A DNA stretch of 64,000 bases from Parietichytrium sp. I65-24A (Eukaryota; Sar; Bigyra; Thraustochytrida; Thraustochytriidae): positions 124,001 through 188,000 of the forward strand of contig BLSF01000068.1 in assembly GCA_012862575.1 (NCBI GenBank), written 5' to 3'. Both the position numbers and the translations under genes were made by a program. This document shows, one piece after another, positions 1-7,980 of this stretch; positions within the stretch are counted from its first letter, which is position 1; every line of letters starts with the position of its first letter. The notes under the pieces were generated by a model that was given only the letters and a program-made list of their open reading frames with translations, did not search any database and was not told the DNA's origin.

Positions 1-33
1 GCGAATACTGGCCGCGCTGCCTGGTCTTGGGAA

Positions 34-2394
34 ATGGCCACTCTGGATGAGTGCTTAGAGGTGGTGCAGCAGGGGTCCGTGGCATTCGCGCTGTTCGCAG
101 CTGGAGCATTCTATCTTGCGGATCAAGCGAAAGGGTTGGCTCGCTCGTTAGGCATCGTTCCCTTGCGATTCGAATCATCCGGGAATGGCGAGATTCTGAT
201 CCCACAGCAGCAGCAGCAGGTTCAGGAGCAACAGCAACAGCAACAACAAGACAATGCCGATCGAGGCCGGAGACGAGTGCAAAAAATTGTCGTAAGATCT
301 GGAGCGCTGGTGGACAGCATCACGTTCTATTATGAGGGCGTTCCGAACGGTGTCACGTTTGGGGGGACCGGTGGAAATCCGCATCCGCCATTTGACCTCG
401 CTGATAATGAATGGGTAGTGGAGGTTCGCGGGCGCCGGGGCGCTTATATTGACCAAGTGCAATTTGTCACGAACCTTGGTCGCACATCCCCGGCGTATGG
501 CGGGAACGGAGGTGAGCAGTTCGCCTTTCGCACGGTTAATGGTGCTCCAATCGGGGGGGTGGATGTTATAGTGTCGATCAACGGGTGGATCCGATCAATA
601 CGCGGGGTCATCGAAGTAAGTAAAGTGAACATCTCTTCGCCAGAAACGCCACTATACATTCGCGAACGTGGGATTATTCGCGCCCACCAGCGAAGAGTAC
701 GGAGGCGCCTTCGATTTCTGCATTCCCTTGTCATCGCATACACATGCTTTCTAATGTTTGCGATGGGCGGCTTCGCGTTGGACATGCTTCGCGGGCCTGT
801 GCCTCTGGATTTTGACGACCTTTCCGCTTCTCCCGCTCGCGCTTTGGTCAGCATCCCAGCGAGCGCGGAAAAGCTCGCGGACAGCGTGAAGTTTTCGGAC
901 GGCCAAGAGTTGGTCCGCTGGATCATCTTAAACATTGGGGAGCCCACATCCATCACCAACGCGCAAGAAGATTTGCCCACGTCCAAGGTGGATAGAGGCC
1001 TCGAGGTCGTAGAAGCGTCCACCGTTGGAGTGTTGGTGAAGGAGATTGTGGAGCGCCAACCCGAAGCCCCCACATACCGCAGCCGGAAGAATGCGGCCCT
1101 GCGTACAGGAATCATTCGCAGACTCGACTTTAATACGCACGGGCTAGTTTTTGATGAGATCACAAACATATCTCCCAAATTTCGTTGGATGTGGTCGGGG
1201 CCAGCATTGGCCGATGATGACGACAGCACTGAAGAAAGCCGGCAAGGGAGAGGTGCTGGAACAAGTCGTCGCAGCCCTCGAATCCAGAAGGTCTATCCTC
1301 GATACTACGTTGACGAAACGTTTTCGCCCGTCATCTTCTACATTTGCTCTGGAGTGGTGCTTGTGGCTTTCCTTTACACCGCAAAAACGGAGTGGCGTCA
1401 ATCTACCGGGGTGGAAGACCCGGTCATCCAACGTTTTGAAATTGGGAATGAGGAAGGCTCCACTGACGAGCGAGCGCGCATCTTGGACGAGGAGGTTCTT
1501 GAAGAATCTACCCTCGTGCTGCCGTGGAGCTCGAGTGTAGTCGTTGTCACGCGAAACTGGCTGATCAAGACAAATTACCTCGGCCTGGATGCCATCGCAA
1601 TCAGTGACGCCAGACTCGTAGATCTCCGCGTCTCAGGCCGGTGGATCATGGGGGAGCTCGTCGAAATTGTTACGCTCCGGATTGAGAGTAGGCGATCGGT
1701 CACACAGACGGGGCACCACCGCCAAGCAAGGGCAACCTACTTTTTTGATGTGGCTCTCCCACGGATGCAGTTTGAACTATTACAGGCAAGCTTTATTGAT
1801 CGAGTGAACAAGCGTCAAGAGGAGTTGGTGAAAGACCACGAAAACCAGTTCCTTGGGCTCTTCAAAGACATGCTCTGCTCTCGCGTGGAAGCTGGGATCT
1901 CTTTCGACCCTGCCACAAATCACGACGAATGTCTGGGAGCTTGCGGGAGGGCCGCCTCGGTGCTGATCAATAAACGCTGCGATACCTGCCAAGAGCGCAA
2001 CTCGTGCTCTTGCGAGCCCCGCTGGTGCTATGACTGCCTCCTCCGGTGGTGGCTAACAAAGAACCGAACCCGAATCGAGATGTTGACCGCCGAAGATACC
2101 ATCGACCCAAGTTGGCAGGCGCGTTGTCCAACTTGTAGGGTTTACTTTTGCCTGAACGACATCGTCCCGAGAGCCGATCTGCCGCAGCTGCTAACCGCAG
2201 ATGTCGAAGAAGACGGCGGTGTCTCGAGCGACCCTATTCCTGAGGCCGGGCAGCAGGAAGCCGAGGTTGCGCAAGTGGAGCATGCTTCTGAATCTCTTGG
2301 TGCAGGTCAGGCTTCCAGCATTTCAGACCGAGAGCTCATGCGTCAGAGAGTCGCCGCGGCCGCGGAATTACGTCGCAGACTCGCACAGTCCTAA
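34..2394 (+). CDS. TMEM129: TMEM129-type membrane RING E3 ubiquitin ligase with inserted jacalin-like lectin domain
   Basis: 786 aa. The C-terminus (about residues 632-712) is an atypical Cys-rich RING with CxxC pairs ending in RCPTCRVYFC, as in the ER ligase TMEM129. Upstream, VVVVTRNWLIKT and the basic stretch before TM2 (RRRLRFLHSLVIAYT) also resemble TMEM129. Three membrane segments are visible: about 12-29, 230-250 and 430-449, matching the family's three-pass topology with a cytosolic RING. A Gln-rich linker (57-72) leads into a jacalin-like beta-prism domain at about 84-195: VVRSG..DSITF, GGTGG, E-x-x-V-x-G, FVTNLGR, YGGNGG. It lies in the TM1-TM2 loop, which is cytosolic if the family topology holds. 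The TM2-TM3 loop (about 180 aa) is much longer than in animal TMEM129. Known family role: ubiquitination in ER-associated degradation. Inference: the lectin domain recruits glycosylated substrates. The frame is open to the left window edge, so the true start could lie further upstream; the ATG at 34 is the first available. Confidence 0.85.
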   Translation: MATLDECLEVVQQGSVAFALFAAGAFYLADQAKGLARSLGIVPLRFESSGNGEILIPQQQQQVQEQQQQQQQDNADRGRRRVQKIVVRSGALVDSITFYYEGVPNGVTFGGTGGNPHPPFDLADNEWVVEVRGRRGAYIDQVQFVTNLGRTSPAYGGNGGEQFAFRTVNGAPIGGVDVIVSINGWIRSIRGVIEVSKVNISSPETPLYIRERGIIRAHQRRVRRRLRFLHSLVIAYTCFLMFAMGGFALDMLRGPVPLDFDDLSASPARALVSIPASAEKLADSVKFSDGQELVRWIILNIGEPTSITNAQEDLPTSKVDRGLEVVEASTVGVLVKEIVERQPEAPTYRSRKNAALRTGIIRRLDFNTHGLVFDEITNISPKFRWMWSGPALADDDDSTEESRQGRGAGTSRRSPRIQKVYPRYYVDETFSPVIFYICSGVVLVAFLYTAKTEWRQSTGVEDPVIQRFEIGNEEGSTDERARILDEEVLEESTLVLPWSSSVVVVTRNWLIKTNYLGLDAIAISDARLVDLRVSGRWIMGELVEIVTLRIESRRSVTQTGHHRQARATYFFDVALPRMQFELLQASFIDRVNKRQEELVKDHENQFLGLFKDMLCSRVEAGISFDPATNHDECLGACGRAASVLINKRCDTCQERNSCSCEPRWCYDCLLRWWLTKNRTRIEMLTAEDTIDPSWQARCPTCRVYFCLNDIVPRADLPQLLTADVEEDGGVSSDPIPEAGQQEAEVAQVEHASESLGAGQASSISDRELMRQRVAAAAELRRRLAQS

Positions 2395-2953
2395 TTCTCT
2401 GTGCTTTTATTTTTGTCGTCAGTGTTTAGCCCCGCATCCCTGTGCTTGAAGATGCGGAGTTTGCTCCGTCACTGCTCTACAACGGGTCCCATTTGACTTG
2501 TGTGTTGCACAGCGTTTACTTGTGCAACCTGGTCGGGGCCGAAGTATTTTTCACTTTTGGAGCGCTCAATATTCACGAGTACATATAGAGAAAGAATGTA
2601 CCCTGAACCTCTCCGGGAGAATTGGTGAGCAGCTCCTGTCATGTCGTCTTGCATGGCGTTGATTTTGATTTTGTATGATGATTGGGTCCCCTCCTTTTCC
2701 CGCGAAGCATCGAAAGGGAGAGGCAATAGTAATAAAGAAAGAGTAATATATAAGAAAGAGTCAAGGCCGATATCCAGATTGCCCATCAAGACCATTGCAA
2801 AGTAAACTACTAACATGAAATGAACAAGGCGGGCATGTGTCCTAGATTCCCTCCAACGCTTGGATGAACGGAAATTTTAGCAACATTTCTTTGGTTGCGT
2901 ATCTGTGCTCTCCGAATCGAGTGACTGCTGCAAGGTTGGGAAGTGATTGTTGC
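2395..2953. other. Convergent intergenic gap, no gene seen
   Basis: AT-rich 3'-flanking DNA between the convergent RING-ligase and M42-peptidase genes. No structured RNA, repeat or convincing reading frame was recognised. It presumably carries the 3' UTRs of both neighbours. Confidence 0.5.
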
Positions 2954-4240
2954 TCACAGGGGAGAGGCCTCGCGGGACTCGCGAAGATCAGGGTGCTGCG
3001 GAGAGAGCCCCTCGCTCGCCAATTCAGCGATAGTCTCGCTTACCAGGTGCGCTGCCGCAATAACGTCGTCTGTGCAACCGGCTTCGCTGATTGTGTGCAT
3101 GTTCCTAATCGGGACACCAATGGAGGTTGCCGCGCAGTCAATGGACGATAAGACCCCTGCCATAGCGTCTGTTCCTGTGTCGCGCCCGACTACGTCGAGC
3201 TGGAGAGGAATCGAGCTTCGAGCGCAAGCCTTTTTCACCACACTATTCAAGTTTGGAGATACGATCGAGCCAACAGAGAGCGTTGGCCCGCGTCCCATAC
3301 CAATGTCCGGAAAGTTTTTCCCCGACACGCCAGGCGCAGCATTGTAGTCGTGGTTAACGTCAACAGCAAGGAGTGCATGGGGTTTGAACAAATTGGTGAG
3401 GACCCGACTTCCAAACCTGCCAATCTCTTCGTGCGTTGCAAAAGCGAAGAGAACGCGGACATTATTGAGCAGAGCAGGATCCTGGGCAGCCTTGCCAGCG
3501 ACCAAATGAGCGGCTTTGGCGGTGATAAAGCACCCAAGCCCATTGTCGAGGTACGCCCCTTGGAAGGTATTGCGGCCCACCCCGCGTCTAATCGGCCTGT
3601 CCATGATGATGCTGTCGCCGACACTGATTCCAAGAGTGCTGGTGACTTGATCTTTGCGTTTCTCGCCGTGGATCTGAAGGTCAATGTACAGCTGCTCTGG
3701 CTTGATCCCCTTGGTGCCACTTCTCAACGACGGCTCTGCAAAGTGAATCGCGCCGAGCGCTTCCACCGTGCCCCCTTTGATCGCGCTATAGCTTCCTGGA
3801 GCGTCGGGCCGCTCCGAGTAGATGACGACCTCATTCCCGAGCAGCGTCATCGGCAGATGGCTGTCGCTGTCAATGTACACTTTGCCATCGTCAGCGATCT
3901 TGCGCACTTGCATGCGAATCTTGTCCAGGTGGCCGACCACCATGCACGTCAGCTTCTCCGGGCCAGCATTCGGGTCGGTATCCAACACCATCCCCGCGCT
4001 GCCTCTGAGCCTGTGCGTCTTCCACTGCGTCTTGCCGATGAACTCCTCCAGCTCGCCCACCATGGCCTGCTCCAGCCCCACGGGCGACGGCGCCGCCAAC
4101 ACGCGCCTCATGCTCTCAAACTCCGCGTCTTCCATGCGCATTTGCCATGGAAGCTTGCTCTGCTTCTCCGCCGCATGGCAAAGCCCACGCGCCTGCGACC
4201 GCACCGCCGCTCTTACAACCTTGCCAACCTTGCCAAACAT
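2954..4240 (-). CDS. M42-family metallo-aminopeptidase
   Basis: 428 aa, ATG at 4240. It matches the M42 (glutamyl/deblocking aminopeptidase, FrvX-like) co-catalytic zinc peptidases. All expected metal and catalytic residues are visible: His104 (VVGHLDK), Asp232 (AYLDNG), Glu271-Glu272 (THEEIG), Asp294 (AVDVNHD) and His382 (IRNMHT). The family removes N-terminal residues from peptides, usually in large tetrahedral homo-oligomers. The first 25 residues (MFGKVGKVVRAAVRSQARGL) are basic, lack acidic residues and are rich in hydroxylated or small residues, so they may act as a mitochondrial or plastid leader; this is inference. M42 enzymes are mainly bacterial and archaeal, so a eukaryotic copy may be of prokaryotic origin. 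The gene converges on the ligase and diverges from the PWI gene, with a 9-bp tandem array just upstream of its ATG. Confidence 0.85.
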   Translation of the reverse strand: MFGKVGKVVRAAVRSQARGLCHAAEKQSKLPWQMRMEDAEFESMRRVLAAPSPVGLEQAMVGELEEFIGKTQWKTHRLRGSAGMVLDTDPNAGPEKLTCMVVGHLDKIRMQVRKIADDGKVYIDSDSHLPMTLLGNEVVIYSERPDAPGSYSAIKGGTVEALGAIHFAEPSLRSGTKGIKPEQLYIDLQIHGEKRKDQVTSTLGISVGDSIIMDRPIRRGVGRNTFQGAYLDNGLGCFITAKAAHLVAGKAAQDPALLNNVRVLFAFATHEEIGRFGSRVLTNLFKPHALLAVDVNHDYNAAPGVSGKNFPDIGMGRGPTLSVGSIVSPNLNSVVKKACARSSIPLQLDVVGRDTGTDAMAGVLSSIDCAATSIGVPIRNMHTISEAGCTDDVIAAAHLVSETIAELASEGLSPQHPDLRESREASPL

Positions 4241-4274
4241 GCCTGCTTCACCTGACTTTCGGAATGTCCAAGTG

Positions 4275-4319
4275 CCAAAATGTCCAAAATGCCCAAAATG
4301 TCCAAAATGTCCAAAATGT
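4275..4319. repeat. Five tandem copies of a 9-bp unit, CCAAAATGT
   Basis: Five head-to-tail 9-mers (4275, 4284, 4293, 4302, 4311). One has C for T at its last base; a degenerate sixth copy follows. The array lies 35 bp upstream of the M42 gene's ATG, so it is in its 5' UTR or core promoter. Confidence 0.8.
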
Positions 4320-4895
4320 TCAAAGGACAGAACGTCAAAATGGCCAAAGCCGCACAGGACACACGTACTAGTACCAGCAAATGGACGGACCGTACTCGCC
4401 AGTATACTCGCTCAGTGTACTCGCCCAGTGCCCCCTTTCCTGTATCACGACATAACTTTATCACGACCCTTCATGGTCAGAGAGAGAGAGAGAGAGAAAG
4501 ACGTGCGTCGAGGACATGACGCTTGGCAGACTTGGCAGTGTGAAATGAGAAGAAGGGGGGCATTCGGCGATAGTTAGTTCTCCCCAGCGTCTGCCTCGTC
4601 TCGCACAGGAGAGCAGAGCAAAGTAGGAGAGCAGGAGAAGAGCAGGAGAAGAGGAGGGCAAGGGCTTCTTTCTGCCAAGGACAAAGCTATCTGCTATATC
4701 TGCTATCTCCAATCTCCAATCTTCAATCTTCAGCTGCTGCTGCAGGCCAGGCCAATCATCGGCGTTGTGGCGGTGGAGATCAAAGGCAAGAGACTGGAGA
4801 CTAGAGATTAGAGACAAGAATTTGGAGTTTCGAAGCTTTCCAAGCTGCAGGTCGTGGTGGAAGAGGTGGAAGCAGAGGTTAAATTAACAGTGTAA
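4320..4895. other. Divergent promoter region between M42 and PWI genes
   Basis: Non-coding gap shared by two divergently transcribed genes. It contains a palindrome TACTAGTA (4367-4374), a (GA)n tract near 4480-4498 and purine-rich AGAGCAGGAGAAG-type runs near 4610-4655. No gene was recognised. Confidence 0.5.
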
Positions 4896-5651
4896 ATGCA
4901 CTCACGGCAAGAGTTGGTCCGCGCCGGCCGGTTTCTTTCTGAGTCATTTGCATCTCTGCGGAGAATGTCGTCGGCGTCCAGTCAGCTGCACGGAGTCGGC
5001 GATGGCAAGGAGGAGATGGGACCTCGCGACAAGCAGGATGTGACGACCGTTCCTCGCGCACATGGAACTGGCGCGCAGGTGGTGGCGACGTGGGTGAAGA
5101 GAAAGGTCGTGGATCTCGTCGGCACGGACGATGATGTGCTCGCTGCTCTGATCGTGGGCCGTGCGACGATGTCGGGGATTCCGGAGAGTAGTGTTTCAAA
5201 TGATGCTTCCTTTCGAGGTTCTGGCTGCTTGGAAAACAAAGCAACTCTTACGAGCAGTGAACGCTGCTTGGATGCACGCGAGGTCGTGCTAGAACTTGCT
5301 CCTTTCCTGGGCGGAGAAGAGCCTGCCGCCAACTTCGTGGCCAGGCTATGTGAAGAGCTGTGGCGAGCTGAAGCAGGGCGTAGCGCAGTCGAGGCGGCAC
5401 CGAAAAGGTTGGCGCGTCGGCGGGAGCGAAGGATGAGATCTGGAAGGACACGGCGCAGGCTGGCGCGGCATCGCCGAACGAGATCGCGGAGTTCGTCGTC
5501 TTCACAAAGTGCTCTTTCGCGATCCAGCTCGAGCTCTGGGTGTGGGTCGCAAGGTTCAGAGTCGTCAGCGTTTGATCCGCGTCGCGGACCAGCTAGAATC
5601 AAGAGCTATAGAGTTGACGAAAACCACCGCCACAGTAAGCTTCAGCACTGA
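4896..5651 (+). CDS. PWI-like domain protein with RS-rich tail (putative splicing factor)
   Basis: 251 aa, ATG at 4896; Met24 is an alternative start. Residues about 61-158 follow the pattern of a PWI four-helix fold: an aliphatic residue before W-V-K-R-K (66-70), then DLVGTDDDVLAALIVGR, and later a helix ending F-V-A-R-L-C-E-E-L-W (147-156). PWI domains bind nucleic acid and occur in splicing proteins such as SRRM1 and RBM25. The remainder (about 170-220) is basic and then rich in Arg/Ser (TRSRSSSSSQ...), as in SR-related proteins. Together these suggest a nuclear pre-mRNA processing factor. The Pro of the name-giving PWI triplet is absent (ATW here), so the domain call is by pattern and needs a profile search. 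Confidence 0.6.
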   Translation: MHSRQELVRAGRFLSESFASLRRMSSASSQLHGVGDGKEEMGPRDKQDVTTVPRAHGTGAQVVATWVKRKVVDLVGTDDDVLAALIVGRATMSGIPESSVSNDASFRGSGCLENKATLTSSERCLDAREVVLELAPFLGGEEPAANFVARLCEELWRAEAGRSAVEAAPKRLARRRERRMRSGRTRRRLARHRRTRSRSSSSSQSALSRSSSSSGCGSQGSESSAFDPRRGPARIKSYRVDENHRHSKLQH

Positions 5652-5817
5652 AGCGCGATAGCTGGGCTGCGTGATGGTGAATTAGTGCAGAACCCCTTCC
5701 GTTCTGCCGTTCTGCCGTTCTTAATTTTTCACCTCGGCATCTTGTAAATGTAGCTCGTGTGCCAATCCACTTGCATTATGTGAACTCTGCTTTCACTTGC
5801 AATATTATGCAGCAAGC

Positions 5818-7485
5818 TTAAGCGTTGAACGAGTCCCCGATGCCGTCGGACTCGCTGTCGACGGCCGCTCCTTTGGTAAACAAGCCATCTTCGGAGTTTG
5901 ACTCGGACCCGACGTCCTCGCCGCTTGAGCTGTCAGAGTCATCTCCTTTATCATCACTATCCTGGTCGTCGTCATCACCAACATCATCATCACCTTGAGC
6001 GTCTTCAGAAGCAATCTCCTTCAAGATCCGATCTAGTTTGCCTTGAATCTGACCCTTGAATATTTTGCTAATAGTTGCTGATCCTTCTGGCGTCTCTAGT
6101 CTGGCGAGTTGATCCTTCAACAAAGCTATCAAATCGGCGTTCTTGGCGCGGTTCCGAGCAATCTCTACTTCCAAATGCTCCCACAAGAACTCCATGGGCG
6201 AGAGATCTGAGTAGTGAGGAGGGACAAGTAGAACTTTGTGTCCAGCCTCTTCCGCGAGCTGCACCACTTGACCCTTTACATTTTCAGCAACCCATTTTTG
6301 CATCGCAACTTTGGCTTCACTAAGAGAGGCGTTCTGTGCTAGTTGAGCCCCTCTGCTCTGAAGAAACGCAATCATTTCCTCCCTGCCCAATTTGACCCCG
6401 GCCAGTGCCTCTGGGGATTTTGCGAGGTGATATTTTGCAGCGTCCATGATAATGAGTGACGGTCCTTGCAAGCTTGGAAGCAAATTAGATTTCCACCAAC
6501 TTGCAAAACTAGCCCCAGTAAAATTCTTGTGAAGATCATCTGCGCTCTTTGTTTTCTTCTGTGCCTTGAAGACCATCACGGAGCCAGGAACAACCCCATG
6601 CAGCGAGTGGGTATCGTCTTTGATGCGTTGCACTGCGGCGATGACGCAGTACCCCTGAGCTTTGGCAGATTCTCTTCCCCTTTTCGGTGCTATTCCGACT
6701 CCCAAGTTACGAACGAGGTGTTCGTCCATATACGCCTCGTCGAGATAGACCTCATGCAAGCGGGAAACGCTTGGCTGATTGCGGTTATCCATGAGAATGC
6801 GGACGTACGCATCTCTACGAGCGACAATTGTCTCTTTGATATCGATGACTCCTCCCTTACGCCTCTGAAACCCGCCACGGAGGAGGAATCTCTGCGTGGC
6901 TCGTATTGCAGCCTGGTGCTGCTTGAGCGGGATGACATTCCCCGGGCCAATATCGACTTGAAGGATCTCCTTATCAATTAGGAACTCCATGACCTGCGTG
7001 GCTGTGGCGCGTTCGTTCTCAATCTGCCTCTCTCTAACAAAGTCCCGCACCATATAATATACATTCTTCGTGTGCGGCACTCTGGCCCGTTTCCGCTCGC
7101 GATTTCCGCGGTCTGTAAGAACTTCGAGGGACTCTTCAGCAGCTGTGCCGCCTTCTCCAATTGCATCAGTCCAAGCCTTGACCACCTTGCCCACCACACG
7201 ATTCGATCTTCCCAAGAGCCGGGCCGTCACATCATGTGCTTTCAGTGGCTCCTTCTTGCCCGTTCTCTGCTCCTTCTCAAGTCCTTCGCGGAGAACGCCA
7301 AAGTACACTCGCAGCACAGCAATGCGATCGTCTCTCGTCAAGACATGCCTGCCTCGTGCTTTCTCCAGCGCTCGAATCTGCTGGGCCACCGCGTCCAAGT
7401 TGCCCGATATGCGCTGCTTGGGAGGCTTCTCATCGCCCCGTCTGCGCTTCCCGCCCGCTTTTTGCTCCGAGGAGCTGCTGCTCAT
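5818..7485 (-). CDS. DDE (Tc1/mariner-IS630 superfamily) transposase, possibly domesticated
   Basis: 555 aa from the ATG at 7485; the frame extends a little upstream without an ATG. It has a basic N-terminus with a probable DNA-binding helical region. The catalytic core shows Asp249 (VYLDEAYMDEH), Asp348 (LIIMDAAKYHL) and Glu432 (HYSDLSPMEFLWEHLE), the three DDE positions in the Tc1/mariner-IS630 style. The second Asp and the Glu are 84 positions apart instead of the classic 34-39. The extra segment (LGREEMIAFLQSRGAQL...) looks like a SAP-type helix pair, as in some long-spacer lineages. The triad is intact and the frame unbroken. The C-terminus is a very acidic Ser/Asp/Glu tail (about 500-555). 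No terminal inverted repeats were found by eye in 5652-5817 or 7486-7980, so an active element is not demonstrated. The gene is divergent from the orphan at 7981. Confidence 0.8.
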   Translation of the reverse strand: MSSSSSEQKAGGKRRRGDEKPPKQRISGNLDAVAQQIRALEKARGRHVLTRDDRIAVLRVYFGVLREGLEKEQRTGKKEPLKAHDVTARLLGRSNRVVGKVVKAWTDAIGEGGTAAEESLEVLTDRGNRERKRARVPHTKNVYYMVRDFVRERQIENERATATQVMEFLIDKEILQVDIGPGNVIPLKQHQAAIRATQRFLLRGGFQRRKGGVIDIKETIVARRDAYVRILMDNRNQPSVSRLHEVYLDEAYMDEHLVRNLGVGIAPKRGRESAKAQGYCVIAAVQRIKDDTHSLHGVVPGSVMVFKAQKKTKSADDLHKNFTGASFASWWKSNLLPSLQGPSLIIMDAAKYHLAKSPEALAGVKLGREEMIAFLQSRGAQLAQNASLSEAKVAMQKWVAENVKGQVVQLAEEAGHKVLLVPPHYSDLSPMEFLWEHLEVEIARNRAKNADLIALLKDQLARLETPEGSATISKIFKGQIQGKLDRILKEIASEDAQGDDDVGDDDDQDSDDKGDDSDSSSGEDVGSESNSEDGLFTKGAAVDSESDGIGDSFNA

Positions 7486-7531
7486 CGCCCTTTCCGATCC
7501 TTCAGAGCTGCATACACTCTCGTCCAACTCT

Positions 7532-7566
<35 letters not shown>

Positions 7567-7980
7567 CATCTTCGTTGATTGAACATTCATCATTCATCAT
7601 TCAATGTTCAATGTTCATTTTGATTGACTGTGAGATCGATTGATTGATGGAGTCTATTACACAACTCGTGCAAGTCGGCTAGCGTCAGCTACGCAAAAAA
7701 CGTAAAACTAGCCGTTCACAACCTTCGCCGCCGGCTTACTCTTACCCATTATCTATCTGACTCCTAATCGCCGGGGCGGCAAAGTGACATGCGTCCGCGG
7801 GGACGCTGAAAGGTACGCAGGATCCTGGTTTCCGGTTCCCAGTTCTCGGCGCGCGGGTGTGCCGTTGTCTTGGTGCTCGGGTTCCTGGTTCTTGGTTCCT
7901 GGTTCTCGAAAGGAAGTCGCGGCGAGACGGTTGAACGACAGGTTAGTCACGTTGCCCAAAGCTACGTATCGGCGCAGCTG
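7486..7980. other. Divergent promoter region with (TCAA)n microsatellite
   Basis: Holds a tetranucleotide array of ATCA/TCAA units at about 7533-7566, short CATTCAT and AATGTTC repeats, and one TGACTGTGAG copy (7625-7634) of the dispersed 10-mer. No gene was recognised. Confidence 0.6.

Noticed and set aside
600-625. GTAAGT inside the ligase gene as a splice donor
   Set aside because: The frame is open through it and no need for an intron exists; domain order is continuous.
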